NCBI RefSeq assembly: GCF_027484545.1
Contig: NZ_JAIXST010000315.1
Coordinates: 1-34,686 of the forward strand
Direction of reading: 5' to 3'
Length of the DNA stretch: 34,686 nucleotides
Source of the DNA: Runella sp.
GTDB lineage: Bacteria > Bacteroidota > Bacteroidia > Cytophagales > Spirosomataceae
The position numbers and the translations under genes are program-made. Shown piece after piece: positions 8,188 through 17,711 of the stretch; position 1 is the stretch's first letter, and each line of letters opens with the position of its first letter. Below the pieces are notes generated by a model. That model ran no database searches. It was not told where the DNA came from and was given only the letters and a program-made list of their open reading frames with translations.

Positions 8188-9543
8188 ATGAATTCCCAAA
8201 ACTCCTTCAAAATCGTCATTTTAGGCGGAGGTGAAAGTGGCGTAGGTGCTGCGTTGCTGGCCCAAGCCAAAGGTTTTGATGTATTTCTTTCGGACAAAGG
8301 TGCGCTCTCCGAGGAATATCGTTCCATTCTTCACACTCACTCTATCCCATTTGAAGAAGGTCAACATACCGAAGAGAGAATTTTAGCCGCTGACGAAATC
8401 ATTAAAAGCCCCGGAATTCCTGATAAAGTACCCTTAATAAAAAAACTATGTGCGCAGGGCACCCCTATTATTTCCGAAATTGAATTTGCTTCCCGTTATA
8501 CAAAAGCCAAAAAGATAGCCATTACGGGAAGTAACGGCAAAACAACCACGACCTTACTTACCTATCATTTGCTGAAATCAGCAGGGATGAACGTTGGTTT
8601 AGCCGGTAACATCGGCGAGAGTTTTGCCAAACAAGTCATTGACGATACGTTTGATTGGTTCGTCCTGGAACAGAGCAGCTTTCAATTGGACAACATGTAC
8701 GACTTTAAAGCAGATGTGGGAGTTTTGCTGAATATCACCCCTGATCACTTAGACCGTTACGAATATACTTTTCAGAAATACGTCGATTCAAAGTTTCGGA
8801 TACTGCAAAATATGCAGCCTGACGACGATTTTATTTATTTTGTCGACAATGAAGCAATCGCTCAGGAGTTAAAAAAGAAATCATTCAATGTCAATCACTT
8901 ACCTATTTCTTTTTTAAAAAAAGAAATGAATGGTGGATTTTTTCACGACGGAGTATTGCATCTGACACGCCATCCTCGTACTTTTGATATAAGCGCAGAT
9001 GAATTACCAATCAAAGGTCCGCACAATGCCATAAATGCTATGGCGGCAACATTGGCCGCAATGGCTGTAGGGCTCACAGATGAACAGATAAAAACCGGAT
9101 TGTTGACTTTCCAAAACGCAGCCCATCGGCTGGAACCTGTCGAAAAAATCAACGGAATTCAGTTCATCAATGACTCAAAGGCAACTAATGTTGATTCAGT
9201 TTTTTACGCGCTTAACAGTTACGATACCCCAATCATTTGGATAGCCGGCGGGCTGGATAAAGGCAACGATTATACCCAAATCGAGTCTTTGGTTCGCCAA
9301 AAAGTGAAAGCCCTTATCTGTCTGGGCAAAGACAATAGCAAACTTCTCTCGTTTTTTACCCCTATCGTTCCCATTGTCATTGAGACACAGGACGTAAAGG
9401 AGGCAGTACAGCACGCATTGTCGTTAGGCCAACCTAACGATGTGGCGCTTCTATCTCCTGCCTGCGCCAGTTTCGACCTGTTCAAAAATTACGAAGATCG
9501 CGGAGATCAATTCAAAGCGACTGTCCGAAGTTTTGTACCTTAA
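8188..9543 (+). CDS. murD: UDP-N-acetylmuramoyl-L-alanine--D-glutamate ligase
   Basis: A 451-residue cytoplasmic Mur ligase that adds D-glutamate to UDP-MurNAc-L-Ala using ATP. The N-terminal Rossmann-like part opens KIVILGGGESGVGAALLA (8-25). The ATP-binding loop ITGSNGKTTTT is at 112-122. The central domain shows LLNITPDHLDRY, and the C-terminal domain INDSKATNVDSV and LSPACASFDLF, all typical of MurD. The length is normal. It is the first cell-wall gene of the cluster here, whereas most bacteria have mraY directly upstream. ftsW starts 12 bases after its stop. Confidence 0.97.
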   Translation: MNSQNSFKIVILGGGESGVGAALLAQAKGFDVFLSDKGALSEEYRSILHTHSIPFEEGQHTEERILAADEIIKSPGIPDKVPLIKKLCAQGTPIISEIEFASRYTKAKKIAITGSNGKTTTTLLTYHLLKSAGMNVGLAGNIGESFAKQVIDDTFDWFVLEQSSFQLDNMYDFKADVGVLLNITPDHLDRYEYTFQKYVDSKFRILQNMQPDDDFIYFVDNEAIAQELKKKSFNVNHLPISFLKKEMNGGFFHDGVLHLTRHPRTFDISADELPIKGPHNAINAMAATLAAMAVGLTDEQIKTGLLTFQNAAHRLEPVEKINGIQFINDSKATNVDSVFYALNSYDTPIIWIAGGLDKGNDYTQIESLVRQKVKALICLGKDNSKLLSFFTPIVPIVIETQDVKEAVQHALSLGQPNDVALLSPACASFDLFKNYEDRGDQFKATVRSFVP

Positions 9544-9555
9544 TTCCAAAAAACG

Positions 9556-10755
9556 ATGAATAATTCCGAGATGAATGCTTTTGACACCCCATCAGGCTAT
9601 CGCCCCCCTACTGACGGCTGGCAAACCGCTAAGGATTGGCTAAGCCAAAACTTAAAGGGCGATGTAGTCATTTGGATTATTGTAGCGATACTTTCGCTCA
9701 TCAGTATGCTCATTGTTTACAGTGCTACCGGTACGTTGGCCTACCAACGCGGAGGAGGTTACCCTGAAGTTTTTCTCTTTAAACACATTTTCTTTACCGG
9801 CATCGGATTATTTGTGATGTGGTGGGTACATCGCATCAACTATACCTATTTTTCGCGTTTATCGCGCGCTGCTTTGTTGATTTCCATTCCCTTACTGATT
9901 TTGGTAAAAGTTGCGGGAGTTACCATCAACGGTGCAACTCGTTGGTTGGCAATTCCCGGCACAGGTTTTACATTCCAACCCTCCGATTTTGCACGTTTAG
10001 CATTAATTGCCAATCTGGCTGCCATGCTTGCCAAACGGCAACGAATTGAGTATAGCTGGCAAATTTTCAATAAAATGATTCTATGGGTTGGGATTATCTG
10101 TTTTCTAATTGCCCTATCCAGTACTTCAACTGCCGTTTTACTCGGTTTTGCCTGTTTTTTAATGCTTTATGTCGGTCGTGTTCCTAAGAAGTACTTAATC
10201 GCCATGCTGATTTCCATTGGTTTGGCAGGAACATTAGGTTTGATTTTAGGCCAGAGATACGATACGGCAAAAAAACGAGTAGAGCGCTTTGTATACCGTG
10301 AAAATGATAAAACCAAGAAAGGTCTGGATCAATCTGATCAAGGATTTATTGCCATCGCCCATGGCGGAATTATTGGCCAAGGCCTTGGTAACAGCCACCA
10401 ACGAAACTACCTTACTCAAGCGTACTCCGACTTTATTTATGCCATTATTATTGAAGAATATGGCCTGATAGGAGGAGTTTTTATTGTGCTTTTATACGCC
10501 GTTTTATTGATGCGAGGTGTTCAAAATATTAATCAAACCAATCGAGCGTTTGGTGGCCTGCTATCTGCCGGTCTAACATTGAGCATTGGTTTGCAGGCAT
10601 TTACAAATATGGCAGTGGCGGTAGGTATTTTCCCAGTTACCGGCCAACCACTTCCTTTGCTCAGTATGGGTGGCACTTCCGTCTTATTTACGTGTATTTC
10701 ACTCGGTATTATTCTCAGCGTAAGCAGGGGAGAAGCTGATGAAAGTAATATTTAA
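9556..10755 (+). CDS. ftsW: Septal peptidoglycan polymerase FtsW (SEDS family)
   Basis: A 399-residue polytopic inner-membrane protein with about ten hydrophobic segments after a polar N-terminus of about 35 residues. SEDS landmarks include GATRWLAIPGTGFTFQPSDFARLA, DQSDQGFIAIAHGGIIGQGLGNS, DFIYAIIIEEYGLIGG and TGQPLPLLSMGGTSVLF. FtsW polymerises lipid II at the division septum with a class-B penicillin-binding protein. The location between murD and murG points to FtsW rather than RodA. An ATG five codons further in (9571) is an alternative start. Confidence 0.95.
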   Translation: MNNSEMNAFDTPSGYRPPTDGWQTAKDWLSQNLKGDVVIWIIVAILSLISMLIVYSATGTLAYQRGGGYPEVFLFKHIFFTGIGLFVMWWVHRINYTYFSRLSRAALLISIPLLILVKVAGVTINGATRWLAIPGTGFTFQPSDFARLALIANLAAMLAKRQRIEYSWQIFNKMILWVGIICFLIALSSTSTAVLLGFACFLMLYVGRVPKKYLIAMLISIGLAGTLGLILGQRYDTAKKRVERFVYRENDKTKKGLDQSDQGFIAIAHGGIIGQGLGNSHQRNYLTQAYSDFIYAIIIEEYGLIGGVFIVLLYAVLLMRGVQNINQTNRAFGGLLSAGLTLSIGLQAFTNMAVAVGIFPVTGQPLPLLSMGGTSVLFTCISLGIILSVSRGEADESNI

Positions 10756-10760
10756 TTAGT

Positions 10761-11852
10761 ATGAAAAAAATTATTATTAGCGGAGGGGGAACCGGAGGGC
10801 ATATTTACCCGGCCATTGCCATTGCCAATGCGCTCAAAGCCATTGATCCGACCATTCAGATTTTGTTTGTAGGGGCTTTGGGGAAAATGGAGATGGAAAA
10901 AGTACCGAGAGCGGGCTACGAAATCATTGGTTTACCCATTGCGGGCATAAAACGAGAGTTGTCAGTGGATAATATTTCGTTTCCGTTTAAACTTACGCGC
11001 AGTTTGCTAAAGGCTCGAAGTATTATTAAAAGTTTCAAACCTGACATCGCCATTGGAGTAGGTGGTTTTGCCAGCGGACCTTTGTTAATAATTGCCTCCC
11101 TTATGGGCATCCCGACGTTGATTCAGGAGCAAAATTCGTATGCGGGTGTTACCAATAAGCTTTTGGCAAAACGAGCCAAAGCCATTTGTGTAGCATACCC
11201 CAACATGGATGCTTTTTTTCCAAAAAGTAAACTTAAATTGACCGGAAACCCTGTTCGTAACGATATTTTGTCAGTATCCCACAAACGCGAACAGGCATAC
11301 GCACATTTTGGCCTGCAACCCAATCACAAAACACTGCTCATTATTGGTGGAAGTTTGGGTGCAAAAACAATCAATGAAAGCATTGAAGCAGGTTTAAAAA
11401 TGATTATTGATTCCAGTTATCAGGTACTGTGGCAAACCGGTAAACCTTATTTTGAACGCGCTAAAGCCGCAATCAGTGCACTTAAAACGCCTTATGCTCA
11501 AGCCTTTGATTTCATTTACGAAATGGATTTGGCCTATGCTTTGGCAGATGTTGTGGTTTCCAGAGCGGGTGCATTATCGGTTTCTGAACTTTGTTTAGTG
11601 GAAAAACCGGCAATTTTAGTACCTTTTCCCTATGCCTCTGAAGACCACCAAACTAAAAATGCCATGAGTTTGGTAGAACAAAATGCAGCTTTATTAGTAA
11701 AAGACAAAAACGCAGGAGAAGAATTGGTACAAACAGCCTTACGACTTCTGCAAGATGCTGATAAACAGCACGAATTGAGTAAAAATATTAAAAAATTAGC
11801 CAAACCAAATGCAGCGAAGGAAATTGCCGAAACGGTTTTGAAATTATGTTAA
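10761..11852 (+). CDS. murG: UDP-GlcNAc:lipid I N-acetylglucosaminyltransferase
   Basis: A 363-residue GT28 glycosyltransferase that converts lipid I to lipid II on the inner face of the membrane. The GGGTGGH loop is at 8-14 (ISGGGTGGHIYPAIA). The second Rossmann domain has LIIGGSLGAKTINES, the nucleotide-sugar site SRAGALSVSELCLVEKPAILVPFPYASEDHQTKNA lies in the C-terminal half, and the length is typical. It starts 5 bases after ftsW, and its last 7 bases overlap murC, consistent with coupled translation. Confidence 0.97.
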   Translation: MKKIIISGGGTGGHIYPAIAIANALKAIDPTIQILFVGALGKMEMEKVPRAGYEIIGLPIAGIKRELSVDNISFPFKLTRSLLKARSIIKSFKPDIAIGVGGFASGPLLIIASLMGIPTLIQEQNSYAGVTNKLLAKRAKAICVAYPNMDAFFPKSKLKLTGNPVRNDILSVSHKREQAYAHFGLQPNHKTLLIIGGSLGAKTINESIEAGLKMIIDSSYQVLWQTGKPYFERAKAAISALKTPYAQAFDFIYEMDLAYALADVVVSRAGALSVSELCLVEKPAILVPFPYASEDHQTKNAMSLVEQNAALLVKDKNAGEELVQTALRLLQDADKQHELSKNIKKLAKPNAAKEIAETVLKLC

Positions 11853-13225
11853 AACAATACAAATACATTTATTTCCTCGGCATCGGAGGCATCGGCATGA
11901 GTGCTTTGGCTCGTTGGTTCAAAATCAATGGTTTTGAAGTGGCCGGCTACGACCGTACTCCTACCGCTTTGACAGATACACTGCAAGAAGAAGGAATTTC
12001 GGTTCACTTTGAGGATTCTGTAGCAATGATACCTGCTGATTTTTTGCAAAATACGACTCAAACTCTTGTTGTATTAACGCCTGCTGTACCTGCCGACCAT
12101 TCAGAGTATAATTATCTCAAAGACAATGGATTTACCATTCAAAAACGTTCACAGGTATTGGGGTTGATTGCGGGAGGAATGTTTACAATTGGCATTGCTG
12201 GAACACATGGCAAAACCACAACATCGTCCATGACGGCGCATTTGTTACGTCATGCGGGTGTGAATTGTTCCGCATTTTTGGGGGGAATTACCCAAAATTA
12301 CGGAACTAATATGCTGCTTAATGAACCTGCGGATGATTTAAGCCAAGTTCCCTGTATAGTTGAAGCCGATGAATTTGATCGTTCTTTTCTAACCTTATTT
12401 CCTGAAATAGCCGTTGTGACATCCACTGATGCTGACCATTTAGACATTTATGGAAGTCATGCCTCTGTTCTGGACTCGTTTTCGGCTTACGTAAGCCAAA
12501 TCAAACCTAGCGGGCGGCTTTTTATGAGAACGGGGCTTGAATTAGCCGATAAAACTCGCGCTCAAGTAGCTGAATACTCTCTCAATGAAGGTGATTATCA
12601 CGCCGAAAATGTGCATATAGAAAATGCCTGTTTCATTTTTGACGCCGTACATCCCAATGGGAGAATCAACAATCTTACTTTACAGGTCCCCGGTTTTCAT
12701 AACGTAGAAAATGCGATTGCTGCCATTGCGGTTGGATTGGAAATAGGGCTTTCTGAAGAACAGATTCGGTCAGGTATCAATACGTTTGGAGGAGTGAAAC
12801 GGCGATTTGAATATTACCTTAAAACTGACTCAAAGGTTCTGATTGATGACTATGCCCACCATCCTGCGGAGGTTTCGGCATTTTTGTCATCGGCAAAAGC
12901 TTTATATCCGGATCGCCATGTAACGGCTATTTTTCAGCCCCATTTGTACAGTCGGACCCGTGATTTTTCGGAAGAGTTTGCCAAAAGTCTTTCTTTGGCA
13001 GACAGTGTAATTCTGTTGGATATTTATCCCGCCAGAGAGTTGCCGATTCAAGGGGTTACCTCTGATTTAATTTTTGACCGTATTACTTGTGACAAAGTCT
13101 TATGTAAGAAGTCGGAGTTAGTAGAGCTTATTAAAAATCGCTCCACTGACGTTGTCGCAACGATTGGCGCCGGTGATATTGATCGATACATTGAGCCTAT
13201 TAAAACAGTTTTGCAGTCTGTGTAG
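11846..13225 (+). CDS. murC: UDP-N-acetylmuramate--L-alanine ligase
   Basis: A 459-residue cytoplasmic Mur ligase that attaches L-alanine to UDP-MurNAc. It opens YIYFLGIGGIGMSALARWF (7-25), the MurC nucleotide-sugar signature. The ATP loop AGTHGKTTT is at 118-126, followed by VEADEFDRSFL, STDADHLDIYG, and the C-terminal DDYAHHPAEVSA and QPHLYSRT motifs. The length is normal. It overlaps murG by 7 bases and is followed after 27 bases by ftsQ. MurC lies after MurD and MurG, the usual order in this cluster. Confidence 0.97.
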   Translation: MLKQYKYIYFLGIGGIGMSALARWFKINGFEVAGYDRTPTALTDTLQEEGISVHFEDSVAMIPADFLQNTTQTLVVLTPAVPADHSEYNYLKDNGFTIQKRSQVLGLIAGGMFTIGIAGTHGKTTTSSMTAHLLRHAGVNCSAFLGGITQNYGTNMLLNEPADDLSQVPCIVEADEFDRSFLTLFPEIAVVTSTDADHLDIYGSHASVLDSFSAYVSQIKPSGRLFMRTGLELADKTRAQVAEYSLNEGDYHAENVHIENACFIFDAVHPNGRINNLTLQVPGFHNVENAIAAIAVGLEIGLSEEQIRSGINTFGGVKRRFEYYLKTDSKVLIDDYAHHPAEVSAFLSSAKALYPDRHVTAIFQPHLYSRTRDFSEEFAKSLSLADSVILLDIYPARELPIQGVTSDLIFDRITCDKVLCKKSELVELIKNRSTDVVATIGAGDIDRYIEPIKTVLQSV

Positions 13226-13252
13226 ATTTAGTTATACCAAATCAGTAATAAA

Positions 13253-14020
13253 ATGAAACGTTGGGTTTGGGGAGTTTTGGGGTGTTTCCTTGTAGGAACG
13301 ATTTTTTTATTCGTCGAAATGCAGCAAAAAAGCAAACGCTGCAAAGGCATTATTGTGAAATTAGACGAAACCGCAGAATATCCCTTCTTCACCGAACAAG
13401 ATATTGAAAATCTTCTTACCCTTAAAGGGGTAGACGCCGTTGTAGGCATGAGTTTTTCAAAAATCAACCTAAAAGGCCTCGAAAAAAGAGTATTAAAAAA
13501 CCGCTTGATAAATAAATGTGAAGTATTTCGAGATTTATCCGGAAATTTGGTTGTGTCTATTGATCAACAGCACCCTGTTGGAAGATTAATTCCTAACGCC
13601 ACTCTATCGAAAGAACAATCTCTTTCCGCCTCTCAGGGGGGATATTTGACTGAATCGGGTGAAATTGTGCCTTTATCAGCACGATTTGCCGCCAGAACAG
13701 TACTTATTTCGGGTGATTTTTTCGATAAAACACAGAATTTAAAAACGGTAAAAGGCCAACATTTAATAGTTTTTCTGAAAAACCTTCAACAAAACCCTTT
13801 CTGGAAAGCTCAAGTAGCCGAAGTAATCGTAGATAAGGATAGTGAACTGACTCTTGTGCCTCAGGTAGGACAGCATCAAATTGATTTTGGTTTACCAGAT
13901 GACATTGAAATAAAGTTTAAAAAACTAAAGATTTTTTACAAAACTATTTTACCGCTCAAAGGGTGGAATAAATACAAACGCGTAAGCGTAAAATTTAAGA
14001 ATCAAATAGTGTGTGAGTGA
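13253..14020 (+). CDS. ftsQ: Cell division protein FtsQ/DivIB
   Basis: A 255-residue bitopic membrane protein with a short cytoplasmic start, one membrane helix at about 4-21 (WVWGVLGCFLVGTIFLFV) and a periplasmic remainder. The first periplasmic stretch (IIVKLDETAEYPFFTEQDIENLLT) fits a POTRA-like domain. The following FtsQ region includes RVLKNRLINKCEVFRDLSGNLVVSIDQQHPVGRLI and ends with a KKLKIFYKTILPLKGWNKYKRVSVKF segment. FtsQ links early cytoplasmic and late periplasmic divisome parts. Sequence conservation in this family is low, so the position between murC and ftsA carries much of the evidence. Confidence 0.9.
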   Translation: MKRWVWGVLGCFLVGTIFLFVEMQQKSKRCKGIIVKLDETAEYPFFTEQDIENLLTLKGVDAVVGMSFSKINLKGLEKRVLKNRLINKCEVFRDLSGNLVVSIDQQHPVGRLIPNATLSKEQSLSASQGGYLTESGEIVPLSARFAARTVLISGDFFDKTQNLKTVKGQHLIVFLKNLQQNPFWKAQVAEVIVDKDSELTLVPQVGQHQIDFGLPDDIEIKFKKLKIFYKTILPLKGWNKYKRVSVKFKNQIVCE

Positions 14021-14089
14021 TTCATTATTAGGACAACTTATTTATAGATATTGTTTAACCATGCGCTGAACTTAAAGCTCTAACTCATC

Positions 14090-15454
14090 ATGTCAGAAAA
14101 TGAATTTTATTTAGGAATTGATATTGGTAGCACCAAGGTTGCTGCTGTTTTGGCAAAGCCAAAAAAACAGAATAATCTCATTATGCTCGAAATCTTGGGA
14201 ATAGGATCGGCTCGTAATGAGGGTGTACACAGAGGAAATATCAACAATCCTATCAAAACCAAGGAAGCCATTCGACAAGCGTTAGAAATGGCTGCAAAAA
14301 AAGCCGAAAGGACTGATTTGCTATCTATTTCACTTTCTGCCACTGTCAACGTCAGTGGTACACACTTGGAAACAACGTCTGAAACGGGTTCTGTAACCTG
14401 TAAATCAGCATCTGTAAAGGGTGAAGATGTCGGTTTTTTGTTTGAAAATATGCAACAAACGTTTGATTCAGATACCAATCAAATCATTCACTTATTGCCC
14501 CTTAGATTTGCAGTTGGAGAACAACACGAAATCGAAGATCCGGTTGGACATATCGGTCTGAAACTCAGCGGTGATTTTAAAATAGTTACAGCAAAGAAAT
14601 CTGCTTTGCATCAGATTCGTGACTCGTTGCAAAAAGCTAATATTCAAATTGATGAAGAAGACGGTTTTGCAGCTTCTCCTTTGGCTTCTGGATTGGCTGT
14701 TTTGTCTGAAGATCACAAAAAACTCGGGGTTGTTTTGGTTGATATTGGTGGTGGCACAACCGATATCGCCATTTATCACGAGGGTTTATTAAGACACACG
14801 ATTGTTCTTCCGTTTGGGGGGAGCCACATTACCAACGACATTAGAGAAGGGTGCCATCTGACAGTAGAAAGTGCCGAGGAAGCAAAAACCACGTTGAGTG
14901 AAACTGACCCTAACGCGTGCAGTTTAAATCAATTGTTGGTTGTACCTACTGCTGAAGGCATTCCACCCATTGAGATTGTAGCAAGAAATATCGTTTTGAT
15001 TGCCCGGGCACGTTTACGCGAAATTGCCGCTTTGGTATTAGCTGAAATCAAAAAAGCAGGTTTTGAACATAAACTACGTGCAGGAATCGTGCTGACAGGC
15101 GGAACGGCTAAAATCAACGGAATTGAGAATATTTTTCGGGAAGTAACGGGGATGTATGTTCAAATTGGCAAACCCAAGAACTTAGAGCGTACCAATGGCG
15201 CATTATATGATGCACTCATCAATGACCCTTCTTATACAACAGCATTAGGATTGGCTTGGTCGAGTGTAAAACCTCTGGATAAACGGGTTGTGAAAAGCCG
15301 TACCGTTCAGGAAATAGAAAGTAAGAAACCCAGCAGTAGCTGGAATTTCCCTGGTTTTGGTAAAAGTGTGAAAGATTTTAATATCAAAGAAATCGGTACT
15401 TTTATCTGGAAAGGGCTCACTCAAGATGATATCAAAGGGCAGGACAGCTATTAA
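14090..15454 (+). CDS. ftsA: Cell division protein FtsA
   Basis: A 454-residue actin-like ATPase that tethers FtsZ filaments to the membrane. Phosphate-1 motif YLGIDIGSTKVAAVLA is at 7-22, phosphate-2 motif VVLVDIGGGTTDIAIYHEG at 214-232, and the adenosine motif AGIVLTGGTAKINGIENIF is in the C-terminal third. The last 30 residues include IKEIGTFIWKGL, which could be the membrane-binding amphipathic helix. The protein is longer than Escherichia coli FtsA (about 420). The gap of 69 bases after ftsQ and 45 bases before ftsZ could hold an internal promoter, but I see no clear -7 element. Confidence 0.96.
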   Translation: MSENEFYLGIDIGSTKVAAVLAKPKKQNNLIMLEILGIGSARNEGVHRGNINNPIKTKEAIRQALEMAAKKAERTDLLSISLSATVNVSGTHLETTSETGSVTCKSASVKGEDVGFLFENMQQTFDSDTNQIIHLLPLRFAVGEQHEIEDPVGHIGLKLSGDFKIVTAKKSALHQIRDSLQKANIQIDEEDGFAASPLASGLAVLSEDHKKLGVVLVDIGGGTTDIAIYHEGLLRHTIVLPFGGSHITNDIREGCHLTVESAEEAKTTLSETDPNACSLNQLLVVPTAEGIPPIEIVARNIVLIARARLREIAALVLAEIKKAGFEHKLRAGIVLTGGTAKINGIENIFREVTGMYVQIGKPKNLERTNGALYDALINDPSYTTALGLAWSSVKPLDKRVVKSRTVQEIESKKPSSSWNFPGFGKSVKDFNIKEIGTFIWKGLTQDDIKGQDSY

Positions 15455-15499
15455 AAAAGATAAAAATATACCTACTTTATTGCTTATTTTTAAGAAATT

Positions 15500-17002
15500 A
15501 TGGTTTTTGCAAGAAAAAACGTTTTTGAGCACGACTACGAATTTGTTATGGAAGAGCCAAAACAATCGGAAGAAGCCCCTATTATCAAGGTAATCGGGGT
15601 AGGAGGAGGAGGTAGCAATGCCGTCAATCACATGTTTACAAAAGGCATCAAAGATGTCGTATTTGTGGTGTGTAACACTGACAAGCAGGCTCTGATGCGC
15701 AGCCCTATCCATAATAAAATTCAATTAGGGGCTGATACACTGAAGGGGCTTGGAGCAGGTACAGATTCTGCTACGGGTCGTAAAGCTGCTGAAGAAAGCA
15801 TTGAGTACATCCGACAATTGATGCAGCCGCCCACCCAAATGGTTTTCATTACGGCGGGTATGGGGGGAGGTACTGGTACGGGTGCAGCCCCTGTAATCGC
15901 TCAGGTGGCTAAAGAAATGGGTATGCTGACAGTAGCCGTTGTAACGGCTCCTTACAGCCATGAAGGTCGTATCAAAAAGAATCAGGCATTGGATGGTATT
16001 AATGCTCTTAAAGAGCACTGTGATACTGTTCTTGTCATTCTGAACGATGAATTGGCCAAGCTGTATGGGAAATTACCCATTTTGCGCGCTTATGAACACG
16101 CTGACAATGTACTTTCCAACGCTGTAAAAAGCATTGCAGAAATCATAACTGTCCATGGAAGCGTCAATTCAGACTTCATGGATGTGAAAAAAGTGCTTCA
16201 GGGTGCGGGCACATCGGTAATGAGTTCCGCGGTTGCTACTGGTGAAAATCGTGCTGAGTTGGCCATTGAAGCTGCACTTAACTCTCCATTGCTCAACAAC
16301 CGTGACATACGAGGAGCCGAACGAATTCTTATCACGCTGGCCTCCAGCAAAAATGAGAAATTTATGGCTACTCTGGACGAACAAATGGCGATTACCGATT
16401 ACATCGAAAGCTTGATTGGTGACGAAGCTGATATGTGTAAGGTAGGGGTCATCTTCGATGATGCTTTGGAAGAAGAACTGCTTGTAACTGTTATTGCGGC
16501 AGGTTTTGAAGATTCTCATCTACCCTTTAAATACGATTCTCTCGGGTCGAAAGCAGCCTCAAAAGCTCCCTTAGCTCCCCCTGTATCCGCAGACCCTAAA
16601 CCACCTGTGGTACAGCCTGTTCAAGATAACAATATAGAAATTCAAAAAGAAGAAACAACACCTACAACAGCCGTAACGCCGCCCTCACCTTCAGAGCCTG
16701 TCAATAAAGGCGGATACACTGTAGGAGTAAATTCAGTTCCCGAACCATCTAAAGATGATTTTTCTGAACCGGAAAAACCAAGTTCCGAATCGCCTGCCAA
16801 GCCAACGTTTCAGAACAAACCGGAGCCTCAGGAAGATCCTCAAATTTTGCGCCGATTAGTGCAGGATATTATCAATGGACGTTACTCCGCCAGTGAACTT
16901 GAAAAGCCTGCTTATTTGCGGCAGAATGTGACCTTACATCAAAAACCGAATTTACCCGAAGAAGCATTTATTCCAATTAAGTTGGATAAGCACAAGCGAT
17001 AA
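15500..17002 (+). CDS. ftsZ: Cell division GTPase FtsZ
   Basis: A 500-residue tubulin homologue that forms the Z-ring. The GTP-binding region begins IIKVIGVGGGGSNAVNHMF (28-46). The tubulin signature GGGTGTG is at 122-128 within FITAGMGGGTGTGAAP, and the T7-loop region follows HGSVNSDFMDVKKVL. The GTPase body ends near residue 335. It is followed by a long linker rich in proline, glutamate and serine (about 340-455). The C-terminal segment includes KPAYLRQNVTLHQKPNLPEEAFIPIKL, which may be the conserved tail that binds FtsA. M17 (MEEPKQSEE) is an alternative start. alkD begins one base after the stop. Confidence 0.97.
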   Translation: MVFARKNVFEHDYEFVMEEPKQSEEAPIIKVIGVGGGGSNAVNHMFTKGIKDVVFVVCNTDKQALMRSPIHNKIQLGADTLKGLGAGTDSATGRKAAEESIEYIRQLMQPPTQMVFITAGMGGGTGTGAAPVIAQVAKEMGMLTVAVVTAPYSHEGRIKKNQALDGINALKEHCDTVLVILNDELAKLYGKLPILRAYEHADNVLSNAVKSIAEIITVHGSVNSDFMDVKKVLQGAGTSVMSSAVATGENRAELAIEAALNSPLLNNRDIRGAERILITLASSKNEKFMATLDEQMAITDYIESLIGDEADMCKVGVIFDDALEEELLVTVIAAGFEDSHLPFKYDSLGSKAASKAPLAPPVSADPKPPVVQPVQDNNIEIQKEETTPTTAVTPPSPSEPVNKGGYTVGVNSVPEPSKDDFSEPEKPSSESPAKPTFQNKPEPQEDPQILRRLVQDIINGRYSASELEKPAYLRQNVTLHQKPNLPEEAFIPIKLDKHKR

Positions 17003-17003
17003 A

Positions 17004-17711
17004 ATGGTAGGTTTACAAGAATTACAGAACGAACTTCAAGCATTAGGCAGCCCCGAAAAGGCTGCCTTTCTTTCTCGCTTTTTTAAAACTGGGAAAGGAC
17101 AGTATGGCGAAGGTGACCAATTTTTAGGAATTACTATGCCTGAAATCAGGGCTGTGGTTGCAAAGTACAGTTCTCTCTCAATACAGGGTTGGCAACTACT
17201 TCTTCATAGCCCTTTTCACGAATTCAGGATGGCGGCTTTGATAGGATTGATGAAGCGTTTTCAAAAATCAAAGAAAGACGAAACTATCCAACAGGCTATT
17301 TTTGAAGTTTATCTAAACAATCTCGATTACATAAATAATTGGGATTTAGTAGATGTAACCTGCCGTGACATCGTTGGGGCTTATTTACTTCATAAAGACC
17401 GCAACATTTTATATGAACTTGTGCAACGTTCTCATCTTTGGGCACAACGTGTAGCGATTGTTTCAACGTGGTATTTTATAACCCATAATCAATTTTCGGA
17501 TACAATTCGGATTTCAGAACTGCTACTTACCCACAAACATGATCTCATCCACAAAGCAGTCGGGTGGATGCTCCGCGAGATCGGAAAGCGCGACGAATTG
17601 GTGTTAGAAGAGTTTTTGGATACCCATGTAAAGCAAATGCCTCGTACGGCTTTACGCTACGCTATTGAGCGTTTTCCAGAATCTAAACGCAAGTATTATC
17701 TCTCGCTTTGA
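17004..17711 (+). CDS. AlkD-type DNA alkylation repair glycosylase
   Basis: A 235-residue all-helical HEAT-like protein of the DNA alkylation repair family (PF08713), which excises N3- and N7-alkylated purines without base flipping. Residues equivalent to the catalytic set of Bacillus AlkD are present: W113 and D117 in NNWDLVDVTCRD, R149 in WAQRVAIVSTW, and W188 in AVGWMLREIGKRD. The start lies one base after the ftsZ stop, so it is probably translated from the ftsZ message. A terminator-like hairpin occupies codons 14-22. No other repair gene is nearby. Confidence 0.9.
   Translation: MVGLQELQNELQALGSPEKAAFLSRFFKTGKGQYGEGDQFLGITMPEIRAVVAKYSSLSIQGWQLLLHSPFHEFRMAALIGLMKRFQKSKKDETIQQAIFEVYLNNLDYINNWDLVDVTCRDIVGAYLLHKDRNILYELVQRSHLWAQRVAIVSTWYFITHNQFSDTIRISELLLTHKHDLIHKAVGWMLREIGKRDELVLEEFLDTHVKQMPRTALRYAIERFPESKRKYYLSL
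17045..17075 (+). terminator. Terminator-like hairpin inside the start of alkD, just after ftsZ
   Basis: The 8-bp GC-rich arms AGGCAGCC (17045-17052) and GGCTGCCT (17060-17067) enclose a 7-base loop and are followed by TTCTTTCT. The structure begins 43 bases after the ftsZ stop but lies in the alkD reading frame. It could end or reduce transcription after ftsZ. The T tract is interrupted by C, so termination may be partial. Confidence 0.45.

Noticed and set aside
15245-15724. Minus-strand 159-codon open frame across the ftsA-ftsZ junction
   Set aside because: It is antisense to conserved ftsA and ftsZ coding sequence and has no recognisable motif.
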